A stretch of DNA of 64,000 bases from Effrenium voratum. Taxonomy: Eukaryota; Sar; Dinophyceae; Suessiales; Symbiodiniaceae. A model generated the notes under the pieces. It was not told where the DNA came from and searched no databases. It saw nothing but the letters and a program-made list of their open reading frames with translations. This document shows positions 13,244-22,172 of this stretch, in pieces; within the stretch, counting starts at the first letter, position 1; every line of letters starts with the position of its first letter. The position numbers and the translations under genes were made by a program. The stretch lies in NCBI GenBank assembly GCA_963377175.1, contig CAUJNA010001469.1, positions 868,501-932,500 of the forward strand, read 5' to 3'.

Positions 13244-15033
13244 GTCTGTCTCAGTCGCTTTTTGAGGATGCCCCTTTTCGTTCGAAAAGGAAAGCCAGGG
13301 TTGCTGTTTGGGAAGCCTGAGCTCGTTTTGTTTCTTTGTCAGGCCTGCTCCGGGCCTGAAAACAATGACCCAACCAGTTGGGTAGAGAGTGGGTCCGTTT
13401 GTTTTCCTTCTAGGAGCCAACCTTTTCGTGTTTGTTTGGCAAATTGCATAGTTTGCATTAGTTCCCAAACCGGAAACCAGGAATCCGCTAGTAAAAAAAA
13501 TTCACTTCCGCGTGAGCTCACCATAACATCCGGGCAATTCATGATGCCGTCACTAGGGGGTTGCAGCGTCGCCCATGGTGAAGGTTTCTCTCTTGCGGGT
13601 CCCTGATTTTTGGCTGGTGAATTACTGCAAGTTGCCCAGTTTTGATAGGCAGCAACGAAGAGCATTGTGCCATCTTCGTTTGCCCAGGTGGGGATGCCTG
13701 TGTTTAGGGAACGAAGGAAATGGAGCCTGTGATTTCCCCCCATGTCCTTTTGGGCCTTTTTGGGGGTTGTTTCGAGACGGCTTTTAGTTCCCTTGCACAT
13801 TTTCCGGATTGTCATTTGTCGGAACCGAACTTTTGAACCTCATGTAGCGACTGGGACCAGAACCAATGCAACTTTAACCCTGGGGGTTCAACCAGGTTCC
13901 AAAGCTCAGCGTTGGTTCGCGAATTCGAAAAACTCACAAAACTGATGCTCCGTGGCCCTTGCATGGGGTCAACCCTGAAAGTGCATGCTGCCCCAAGTGT
14001 TTCAGGGGTCGAGACTCCAGGTGTATGCTGGGTGCCAAGCGCGCAGCTCAAAAGGGTTGTCCCAAAAAAGACAAACTTGCAAGAGGGGACGGGATTTTAT
14101 GTTGGCTGATCGTTTGGGTTTCCTTTCACCAAAATGGGGAAACCCAACCAAATAGGGTGTTTTGTCTCAACATCGCATCCATTCAAGCCTAAACACCATA
14201 CAAAAAGCCACCTGCTCGACGTTCCTGTCGGGACCACGGGAGGTTGATCCGTTGGCACCGGACACCAAGCCGGAAAGCTTCGAGCATGACTGTTGCTCCA
14301 TGTGGCCTGGCAGACCATTCGCGCCGCTTTTTTTGCGGGTGCTCAGCAGGGAATGAGGGAATGACCTCTATAAACCATCTCCTGTGGGTTTTGTTGAAGG
14401 GAATCCCCAGATTCATTCCCCCTGCTGAGCACCAGCAAGTTGTTTCTCCATCCCCTGTTGCTTGGGTCAGGGTGTCCTAAATTTGATTGTGTTGTTCAGG
14501 GTACCCTTTTTTACCTTGGTTGAAAGGGAAGCCACAAGGAAGACCACCATGATAGATTGTCCAACACCCTATATAATTTGCCACACACAGACACACCCAT
14601 TGAACCTCCCAGCAGTCTGCATCTTTTGAAGGTGCAAAAGCCTTTTTTGCGGTATAAACTCATCAAAAACCCATTTGGAGACCGGTTGTAACATGAAGTC
14701 AAGTGAAAGCACATTGTTGGAGGTGTCCCTTTTCATTCCTCAAAACGGCTTGTTCTGAACAAGAGATGCACCCGCCTCTCTGACAACAGCGCGCATTTGG
14801 AGCGTGCCCGAATGACACAGTTCAGGTCCACACCAGCTCTTTCCTGCTGCAATTTTGGACATGCCAAAGGTTATGGACAGCACGGGGCCCGTTTGCAGAA
14901 GATGAATTAGGAACTGGCGCATTAGATTTGTTGGTAGCCCTCCTGAGTTTTGGGGAGGACATGCGGGGCCCACCCATGTTTGCAGTTGTGTGTTGCACTC
15001 AGATTTATTTGGAATGAAGCTGCCTGACTGCAG
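13244..15033. other. No exon supported; one foldback fragment
   Basis: The stretch 14497-14560 has GGGTACCCTTTTT and a CCTTGG...CCACAAGG core of the foldback family. The rest looks intronic, presumably upstream of the exon at 15034. Confidence 0.45.
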
Positions 15034-15133
15034 GTACGTCTACGACGAGAATCAGGAGTTCAAGAGTGATGAGCACTTTCACTGGACGGCCTACTGGAAC
15101 TTCACCTACATCAAGGCCTCATTCCAATACTGA
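15034..15133 (+). CDS. Terminal exon, unknown protein
   Basis: CTGACTGCAG ends at 15033. The next base completes a codon, and the frame from 15035 reads YVYDENQEFKSDEHFHWTAY and 12 more residues, rich in aromatics, to TGA at 15131-15133. Codons are strongly C/G-ending. This is a clear last exon. The upstream exons of the gene were not found and the family is not recognised. Confidence 0.65.
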
Positions 15134-15378
15134 TTCAAAGCCATGGTAAGAGGAGTCACCGAAAAGTCATGCCCCTCAATAGTGGTTGTTGGCCCTTAAT
15201 GGAAGTCATGGTGAGTCCTTTACTTGGGAGGCTCTACGGGGTCCCTTTTCTCCATATAATTGCCTCGTGTTTCCAAATCCTTTGTCTCTCTTTTGGTCGG
15301 ATCTGTCTAGCCCAGAGTTCATTGATTGATCCATGGTGCGTTCAAAGAACCGTGTGCCATGGTCAAAGCTTTCCTTAG

Positions 15379-15473
15379 GGTTGACTGACTTGGTGCACGA
15401 GGTAGATCTGAAGAATGTATGGTTGCAGCAATTAACCGAGCGAATCGCAGCGATTCGCAGCGATTGCGCCTGC
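15379..15473 (+). CDS. Internal exon, unknown protein
   Basis: TTTCCTTAG|GG and TGC|GTGAGA bound a 95-bp open frame (TDLVHEVDLKNVWLQQLTER...), an amphipathic helix. The phase is 1 at the start and 0 at the end. The coding region includes a short near-repeat of GCAGCGATT. The retrotransposon starts 1.25 kb downstream and could lie in the next intron of this gene. Confidence 0.5.
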
Positions 15474-16437
15474 GTGAGAACCAAAGACATGTTCCAACTT
15501 TGGGGAATGCTGGAAGACTAATCTAAAGGCAAAAGAAAGGATCAAACTTCTAGTTGTTAGGGGTTTTGGCCCAGTCAGGTGTTTTCAATAAGTTCAACCC
15601 ACACAAGGTGCTGGCCACAGTATCTCTGTGTGTGTTGTTTATTTTATCAGGTACGCTTCCCGCTAAGCTGGCACCATGCTGTTCATGTTTTGCTTGGTTT
15701 TGTTTTGCAGAAAGTATCAGGAACCCCTTAATTGGTGATTTGGATTCGTGGTTTGGGGATTTGAACCTCTGGTTCTCGTAGAGGGTTCATGGTAAACTAC
15801 CCAGGAGCACTGTGACCATTCCAAACCATCGGGCTCCAAACCGATCTGAGGGAAGCTGAGACCAGTTTTTCCATGCCGCGACGAGTTGGCAGGTGTGGCA
15901 ATGGGAAGGCTGGCACGGCAACAGCAACCTGCGCGGACCAAAGTAGCGGCTAGACTGCAGGGAGCCCCTCTACACGTCCCCACCCATACCTGCCTCTTGG
16001 ACGCTTGACAGGAAACCAACGCGAAACATGAGGGCTACAGCCAAGTTGGGGGTCCTACTTCTGGAAAACAACAAGTATAAGTTGGGCAAGTGAGGACAAG
16101 ACTTTTGGCAAGTATAGGTTGGGCAGGTGAGGAAAAGGCTTTTCATGGCCTTCTTGCTCTTTTGGGGTTCCCTTGTGCTTCCCTTGAACCTGTACACAGT
16201 TCGCGGCAGTTCTCGCAAAGACATGTTTAACTAGCTTCCACACATTTTTATTGTTTGTGCATATCTACAGTGATGGTGCGGTGCCTAGTGACACATGGGA
16301 TGGTGCGTGGGCTGGAGATTCTGTTCAAAGCTACCTGGGACACATGCGGAAGGGGTAACTTTCGGAGGTTAGCAAGCTTCCTGTGGCACTCATCGGTGAC
16401 CAAGTTCTAAGACGCCTGCTATGAATCTCTAGACACC
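15474..16437. other. No firm gene
   Basis: A possible terminal exon (TTGTTTTGCAG at 15711, then ESIRNPLIGDLDSWFGDLNL to TAG at 15780) is the only candidate. The rest is unassigned. Confidence 0.35.
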
Positions 16438-16542
16438 CAAATGGTGTGTCATGTATTGAGGGTCCCCTTTTCCTTGTGCTTTTAAGGATAAATGAAAACC
16501 ACCACTCTGGGGGGTTACCCTAAAATGTGACACGCCCATTTG
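16438..16542. repeat. Short foldback element (family 1)
   Basis: CAAATGGTGTGTCATGTATT... on the left is mirrored by ...AAAATGTGACACGCCCATTTG on the right. The inner ends read GGGTCCCC and GGGGTTACCC. The element is 105 bp, with no coding frame. Confidence 0.65.
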
Positions 16543-16720
16543 AGGACTTGCAACCTGTTTGGTACAGACCCATGTTTGTGACATCACATGGCGATTCGAA
16601 GCCGATGGATCGATGGAACCTACTCCGGCCACGGGGGATGCATGAGGGCGTGTCGCCAAAATCAGGGGTCCTTTTTTTCCATGTTGTTTTAAGAACATGT
16701 TTTGCTTCGCCCTATTGTTT

Positions 16721-16834
16721 TAATCCTGTATCAGGTTGGAAGGCTTGGGTTTACAGGCTTCATTCTGCAAGGAGTGTATTGGATCATGCGGGGCCTTTTG
16801 GCTCAAGCATGATCCAAACTGGCTAAATTTTAAC
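16721..16834 (+). repeat. Split direct repeat A, left copy (A1)
   Basis: This 114-bp segment is identical base for base to 26022-26135. It marks the 5' end of the retrotransposon. It carries an 11-bp perfect inverted repeat (16779-16789 with 16807-16817) whose 17-nt loop contains a spliced-leader-like string. Leader or promoter function is inferred from its position. Confidence 0.9.
16779..16817 (+). promoter_or_regulatory. Stem-loop of repeat A with spliced-leader-like loop
   Basis: TTGGATCATGC (16779-16789) pairs perfectly with GCATGATCCAA (16807-16817). The loop plus the first stem base reads GCCTTTTGGCTCAAG (16793-16807). The conserved dinoflagellate spliced leader ends GCCATTTTGGCTCAAG, so only one A is missing. 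The same structure lies at 26080-26118 in A2. It may be a relic of trans-splicing captured in the leader, or a recombination or priming site. The pairing is seen; the role is inferred. Confidence 0.6.
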
Positions 16835-16870
16835 TTCTGGTTTGCGAGTTCGGCAAGTGTTACTTGTCGA

Positions 16871-17738
16871 ATGTTGGCAGTTCCAGGAGTTGACTTTGCC
16901 GTGCACACGGATCGTCCTATCCTGTCCACAGGCGCCTACCTCGACTTCAAGCGCCATGTGGGCAACTTGCTGGAGCAGGGGAAGCATGGCGAGGCCCGGA
17001 TGCTCTGGCTGTCGGCTGTGGAAGTTTTGCATGCCCCTTTCGTGCAAGCTCCCCTGCCCTTGGTTGATAGTGGGGAGATACCCCACCTGCAATTTGCACC
17101 CTGCATTGATGCCCAGTGTGCGAGATGTGACGGGTCCCTTGGCGGCTTCAAGTTCCCGTTTATTGGCACCTGGTGCCGGCGTGCAGTCTTGGCTCAAGAA
17201 GGTGCATCTGCAGATGAGGCTTGGGCCGCCTACCATGGTTGCTATGAGGAGGATCGCCTGTCTGAGGCCATGGTGGCTGAAGCAGGCAGTGGCCTCCGTG
17301 CCCAGGACATCATCCCGATGTATGTCTCCGCCATCGCGGGCCGGGTGGAATCTGGCGACCTCCCCTTCGTGTCCTTCCGGGGCTTCATGGGGACCTGGCG
17401 GAGATGGAGCTTGGGCGCTCGGAGGTGGACCGAGCCATGGCCCAGGGAGAGCGACTCCCTGGCCAGAGCCACAGCGGGGAGGCTTCTCCGTGGGTGGCTG
17501 GACGAGGGCAGGAGGAACCTCCCTCTGGGCGGGCTTTGCGCCTACTGCGGAAGCAGGACTCACTCTGTGTGCGCTTCATGTGGCATCCATCAATGCGAAG
17601 CCTGCCCCATCCGCTGCTGCCAAGGCTCTACGCTGGGGGGCGCTGCTCTTAGCCATGGCGTTTCGCGGTGATGCCACTCCTGGGCGCTATGCCACTGAAG
17701 CCATGGGGGCGACCCGGGCGGCTCTGGCGAAGGGCTGA
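16871..17738 (+). CDS. Retrotransposon ORF1, unknown function, cysteine cluster at C-terminus
   Basis: The first ATG after the A1 leader is at 16871. The reading frame is open back into A1, so a longer non-ATG start cannot be excluded. The protein is about 270-290 residues. Its body is rich in Trp and Ala with an early Cys pair (CARC), and the tail has a CAYC...CASC...CEAC cluster that looks like a zinc ribbon or knuckle. In the starting frame it stops at 17671. Codon pattern suggests a one-base frame change near 17.60-17.64 kb into a frame ending at 17738, where the TGA overlaps the ATG of the next gene (TGATG). I do not recognise the fold. A gag-like or nucleic-acid-binding role is inferred from its first position and the cysteines. 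Confidence 0.6.
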
Positions 17739-19580
17739 TGACTCGTGTCCAGGAGGCCAATGTTCGAGCCTTTCGGCAGAAACACGGGCTGCTGCAGGAC
17801 TCCGACTTCGGCTTCGCCTTTGAGGCCTTCGAGGATGCGGTCCGCGCGGGTGGCCACTTCGTCGCCGCTGAATGGGCGCGGGTGCGGGCGGAGCAACAGG
17901 CCCACCTCCTCCCGGCAGGCGCGGCAGTGGTGGAGGCGGACCCCTGGCGAGTGACGCCGGTGGGACCATCGACCCTCCGTCGGCCGGCGGTGCGGCTCCC
18001 CACCAGCAACGTGGGCCTGCGGTTGAGGCAGAACCCGGACAACGCCGAAGCAGTGGGCCGCAGGGTCAACCTGCTGACGGAGGCCTTCATGAAGCTGGGA
18101 GTCCTTCGGCCCCGAAGTTACGACAACCCGGATCGCTATGCCGACTGGCAGCAGGCGGTTCGGAGGCTGGCTCAGGAGCGAGTCACCCAGTCCGAGGCGA
18201 CCACGATCCTGAACGCGGTGAGGACGTTCCAGGAGCTCTCGCTCTTCCTGGCAGCCAGGGGCGTGCAGGACCCGGAGGAGTTGGACTTTCATGCCTTCCT
18301 TGAGCAGGCTATGTCGCCATCGCGAGCGCTGCAGTCATTGCGCTGGCTGTCCAACAACGGCAGGTTGCAGTGGCAGCTGGACCGCCTGAAGCCCCCCAAA
18401 GTTATTGGGAAGGTGCGCAAGGCGAGGTCCCAGGCTGTGGTGGTGGAACCGCCCATGCTGCTCACCCTGGAGGGCCGGATCATCGAGATGCAGCAACCGC
18501 GATCCAGCTTGGACAGCAGCGCTGTCGTCGTGGCTCGTGGCTTCGGGTTGCCTGCGCTACAAGCACCTGTGCTTGTCCACGCCGGTGAAGATCAGCAGGG
18601 AGTTCTTCCACGGCCACTGCCGCAAGGGGAAGCAGTCCCATAACCGGCAGGGATTCGACTGGTGTGCACCAGCTCGTTTCTCCAACGGTTGGCATTGGGC
18701 CGACAAGTGGCTGGAGGACTATCAGGGGCTAGCGCCGGAGCAGCACGACAAGTGCGGCATCTGCTTTCACCCAGCCTCTGGCCAGGCGTGGCCCATCCGG
18801 GAGGTGCAGAGAGTGACTCAGCACCTCTTCCATGGCGTGGTGGAGCCCCTCGAGCAGCTCACCAGCTATTCCTGGAGGAGATTGCTGCCGACGGTGGGCT
18901 CTTTGATCCGCCTTCAGGACGCGGAGATCGTTTCCCTGGGAGACTGGCAGGACAAGGTCGAGGAGCGTGTCGCAATGCCGTTCCACTACAGCGGCGGCAA
19001 GTACGCCTTGTCCATGCGTACCAAGATGAGAGCCTTCCTCGTGAGGAGGAGGTCGCCGAAGCCGATGAGGAGGCCAAGATCAAGGCCGCTCAGGCTTGCC
19101 GAGGGGACACAGAGGTGATCTGGGCCCAGCCACCGCAGACCACGGCGCTGAAGCGGCGTTTCTCCCTGAGCCAGTCGCTCGTGCACAGCGCCCGTGAGCG
19201 AATGAGAAAGCCGGCTCCCTCGGCCAGGGCCATGCCAGCCAGGCTGGGCGAGATCTTCCTCACGGGGCATCTGAAGAACGGCACAGCGTTGTGCCCGGAC
19301 TTCAACACAGGCGAATGCCGCCAGGACCCGTGCGCAAGAGAGCACTTGTGCGCGATGCTGCAGCAGACGGGCAGGGCTTGTGGAGGACGCCACCCGGCAA
19401 GCGAGTGCCGAGCAAAGCGGCGTATGACGGAGGCGAAGCTTCGCGAGCTGGGGCTGCCCGTGCCGGCTGACCCTGTGGAGGTGGGGGCGACCCGCCCCGC
19501 AGGGGCGGCCATCGGAGGCGCCGGCTCAGAAGCGCCGAAGGATTTTGCCACCGCCGCTGCCAATCGCCCCGGCCGGGCCT
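17738..19580 (+). CDS. Tyrosine recombinase with CCCH zinc-finger tail (frameshifted)
   Basis: The ATG at 17738 overlaps the preceding stop. The first ~250 residues (to about 18490) are an N-terminal SAM-like, helical DNA-binding region. A +1 shift near 18490 leads to the catalytic part, which has the box I arginine in CLRYKHL (~18550), then SYSWRRLLPTVG (~18870) and LGDW...HYSGGKY (~18935-19005). These match the R...(H/x)xxR...(H/W)...Y order of tyrosine recombinases. A compensating shift in a purine run near 19043 restores the first frame. That frame continues into a C-x7-C-x4-C-x3-H finger (~19293-19347) and a CGGxHxxxxC tail. The protein is expected to integrate the circular cDNA without target duplication. 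Whether the shifts are mutations, assembly errors or recoding cannot be decided here. Confidence 0.75.
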
Positions 19581-20489
19581 ATGTCATCCAGACCGTCGGC
19601 CGAGGAGCTCCGCGAGGCCGCAGCAGCCAACCGCGTTGTGGAGGTCGAGGATGCGGAGATCGGCGAAGTTCCTGCCTCGGTGGATACCAGGCGCCCGGCA
19701 GAACCAGCCGAGCTCCCGGGCAACTTCTTGGAGATCCCGGAGTGCCTGGATTTGAACCCAGCTGACAGCAAATGGGACCGGTTGGCGACCGTGCGGGGGA
19801 AGTCCGCCCAGACCCCATCGCTGATCTACAACGTGCGGGGAGGAGCCCTCTTTTTGGCGGGCATCCCCACGGCAGTCACGGCCGCAGCCTTTCCAGCATG
19901 CAGCCTCCAGGTGGTTTGCTTCCCGGAGAGGCTGGCCCAGCGGCAAGGTGTGCCCTTGTCCGGGGCTCACGTGGAGTACTTCGCCATCGCCCACGCCGAC
20001 CGACGGCAGGAGGACTGGGACAGGGTGTGGCCCCTGGTGCGGCGCTCGCTCTACCACGGAGACGTCGTCATCGTCCACTGCATGGCGGGGCGTCACCGAG
20101 CCGCTCTTGCTGCGGCGATGTGGCTGGCGATGCTGAAGGGAATCAGCCTGGCGGACGCAGCGGGGGAGATCCGGAGATGCCGCGATGTGGAGATCACCAA
20201 GACCCTGCAGGACCGCAAGCTGGCCGGATGGGTGCACCAGGCGCTGGCGAGCTCATCAGCAGGTGCGTCTGAGCCGGAGTGCACCGGTTTCATGGCCACT
20301 GCGAGGAGCCAGGTCCACATCAGTACGGCCAAGGGATACCCGCTATGCCAGCACAAGCAGGCGGCGCGCCGAGCTGACCGTCTGGCCTATCCGCTGACCA
20401 CCTCGGACAAGTTCGAGGCCATCGCATGGGAGCAGCGCTTTTGCCGGACTTGCCTGAGCAAGTGCCCGGCTAGTTTCCTCCCTCAGTGA
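19581..20489 (+). CDS. Dual-specificity-phosphatase-like protein carried by the retrotransposon
   Basis: An intact frame overlaps the end of the recombinase frame. I chose the ATG at 19581, though the frame is open a little upstream and it may be fused to the recombinase by frameshifting. The centre has the Cys-phosphatase P-loop HCMAGRHR (HCx5R, ~20071-20094) followed by a hydrophobic helix (AALAAAMWLAML). Upstream is a beta-strand-rich segment (LFLAGIPT, LQVVCFPE) typical of DSP/PTP folds. The C-terminal part has CTGF, a CxH pair and a CRTCLSKCP cluster. The family removes phosphate from Tyr/Ser/Thr or from nucleic-acid ends. The substrate here is unknown. The catalytic Cys and Arg are both present. 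Confidence 0.65.
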   Translation: MSSRPSAEELREAAAANRVVEVEDAEIGEVPASVDTRRPAEPAELPGNFLEIPECLDLNPADSKWDRLATVRGKSAQTPSLIYNVRGGALFLAGIPTAVTAAAFPACSLQVVCFPERLAQRQGVPLSGAHVEYFAIAHADRRQEDWDRVWPLVRRSLYHGDVVIVHCMAGRHRAALAAAMWLAMLKGISLADAAGEIRRCRDVEITKTLQDRKLAGWVHQALASSSAGASEPECTGFMATARSQVHISTAKGYPLCQHKQAARRADRLAYPLTTSDKFEAIAWEQRFCRTCLSKCPASFLPQ

Positions 20490-20951
20490 GCCAATTTTGG
20501 CCATGGGCGCCGGATTCGGGCTGCCCGAATTTAGTCCCCCATTTTGCACGCCATAGGAGTGCCGCGGGGCATTTGCCTGACACATTCTTCCGTGTGAAAA
20601 ACGGGAGCGGCAGTACCAGGCATTGGATTGCCTCGACATGCATGAGTCACGGAGCATAGCCAGTCGACCATGTGGCATTCGTTTTTCAAACAGTTTCAAC
20701 CGATTTACCATGCACCGTGGCAGGCACCCTGGGGATACCAGGGAGGAGGCCGGGGGGCGTTACCTCCCGTACGGCCGTCGGTCGCGGTATGCGGAGTTAC
20801 CGGCGAGTGCACGCCAGGGGTCATCCTCCATGCAATTTTTAACAGTTGAGGGTTAGGTTGATTTCGGTCATGTGTCCCCTCCGTTCCCCCCCCACTCACG
20901 CGTTTGGGGAGTCAGTTGAGGCCCAAGTGATTATTGACACCTGGAAATCGC
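20490..20951 (+). other. Intergenic region between the two coding blocks of the retrotransposon
   Basis: No open coding frame is credible here. The region is structured, with ATTCGGG/CCCGAAT at 20514-20530 and CCCTGG/CCAGGG at 20727-20743. Right after the stop it has CCAATTTTGGC, which resembles the spliced-leader core with one extra base. It may hold a second promoter or trans-splice acceptor for block 2. Confidence 0.4.
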
Positions 20952-22136
20952 ATGGCGACTTCCCTTGTCCCGTCAGACGGAGCCGATTGCCTGGACAGGC
21001 TCGGCAAGAATTTTCAATTGGCAGCGGAGGTAGTGGGAGCGCTTTCCAAGGCGGGCATCGCCAATTTGGAAGAATTCCGCTTTTTCTTCGATGCCGAGGC
21101 CAAGGTGGAACCTTGGCTTGGGAAGATCCAGTTGGGAGCGGAAGCTCAGATCCAAGCAGCCAGATTGCGGAGAGCCTGGCATTCGGTCTCGTTGTACTAC
21201 AAGACCGCCGAGCAGGACCGCTCGCGAGTCGCCATTGAGGACCTCGATTCCCTTCTCGGGGACACCGAGTTGAGATCCGCCAAGGAAGCCTTCTGGGTAC
21301 GCTATAAGCTCAAATTCCCCACGGAAGTGTACCCCAGCGATGCTGCCGTGTCCAGGGCTTCCAGGGAAATGTCCAAGCGCCTCTTGTGCGTGACGGCCGT
21401 CTGGAAGGTGAAAACCTTGCAGTGGCAGCTTGGCACCTCAAGCAAGAAGCGCAAGCTGGGCGAAGGCCTGTGGACGGAGGAGCCAGATGACGAGCAGCCC
21501 GGGCACCAGGACTGGGAAACGTACCTGGACAGGCTCTTCACGTTGCTGCTGGCCTACGCCCTGGGCGGGGTGAAAGCGCTGGACAACGCGCCCCCGGCCA
21601 AGGAAGAAGACGTGCTCGGGGCGGACACCACGAAGTTCGTCTACGTGCCGTTGGACGTGGTGATGCGTTACCACGCGAGAGCCCGGCGCACATCGGCCAG
21701 CCTGCCCTATGCCAGCCGACTGGCATGGCTCCAGCAGCGGGACACCGAGGAGAGGGCAGACTGGGTGAGCCGATTCAGGGAGTCCAACCTGACGCTGGGC
21801 CAGGTCATCAAGGCCACATACGAGGCGCGGGACGCCCACTGGGTCCCGAACGGACATCTCTCGGCGACGACCAGGGAGCGCCAACAGGCGTCACCTGCCA
21901 AGCCAGCGGCGAAGGGGGGCAAACCCCCGCTGGCGAAGCCGATCGCAGGGAGAGCGGTCGCACGCGCCATGAGGGATGGCACTGTGCTATGCCAGGCTTT
22001 CCAACATGGGCAATGCAAGGCGGGGCAGTCATGCCCCAACGGCCAGCACAGGTGCGCTGCGATCCTCAGAGGCGACCGAGTCTGCGGGATGCAGAATCAC
22101 GGAGCCAAGGAGTGTCGGGCGGCGAAGAAGTCTTGA
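20952..22136 (+). CDS. Gag-like protein with C-terminal CCCH finger
   Basis: The ATG at 20952 is the first in frame and sits 16 codons before a helical body of ~330 residues. There is no membrane segment. A basic, Pro/Ala/Lys-rich linker precedes the finger C-x7-C-x5-C-x4-H (~21996-22045) and a tail with RCAAIL...VCG...KECRAAKK. The tail aligns by eye with the tail of the recombinase in block 1 (CAMLQ..GRACGGRHPASECRAKRR), so both polyproteins share one zinc module. Known dinoflagellate elements of this type carry the same gag-like ORF upstream of the polymerase. The frame ends at a single UGA directly followed by CGG and remains open beyond it for over 300 bases into the methyltransferase-like domain. 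Confidence 0.65.
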   Translation: MATSLVPSDGADCLDRLGKNFQLAAEVVGALSKAGIANLEEFRFFFDAEAKVEPWLGKIQLGAEAQIQAARLRRAWHSVSLYYKTAEQDRSRVAIEDLDSLLGDTELRSAKEAFWVRYKLKFPTEVYPSDAAVSRASREMSKRLLCVTAVWKVKTLQWQLGTSSKKRKLGEGLWTEEPDDEQPGHQDWETYLDRLFTLLLAYALGGVKALDNAPPAKEEDVLGADTTKFVYVPLDVVMRYHARARRTSASLPYASRLAWLQQRDTEERADWVSRFRESNLTLGQVIKATYEARDAHWVPNGHLSATTRERQQASPAKPAAKGGKPPLAKPIAGRAVARAMRDGTVLCQAFQHGQCKAGQSCPNGQHRCAAILRGDRVCGMQNHGAKECRAAKKS

Positions 22137-22172
22137 CGGTGCCCTGGGGGGGAGGGGGACTCCCCCATAGGG
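22134..22172 (+). promoter_or_regulatory. Candidate UGA-CGG readthrough signal with 3' stem-loop
   Basis: The stop codon and next triplet are TGA CGG (22134-22139). This is the context known from some plant and animal RNA viruses as a leaky type II signal. Five bases later CCCTGGGGG (22142-22150) can pair with CCCCCA..GGG (22162-22172), giving a nine-pair stem with a two-base bulge. The frame after the stop is the pol frame. A plain nonsense mutation is the alternative. Confidence 0.4.

Noticed and set aside
16736..16870. TTG-initiated extension of ORF1 into repeat A1
   Set aside because: The peptide is just a translation of the repeat (it recurs at 26037 without a gene) and a proper ATG exists at 16871.
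19738..19760. tRNA T-arm-like CTGGGTTCAAATCCAG on the - strand
   Set aside because: It lies inside the recombinase/phosphatase coding overlap, and no D-arm, anticodon arm or acceptor pairing exists at the right distances.
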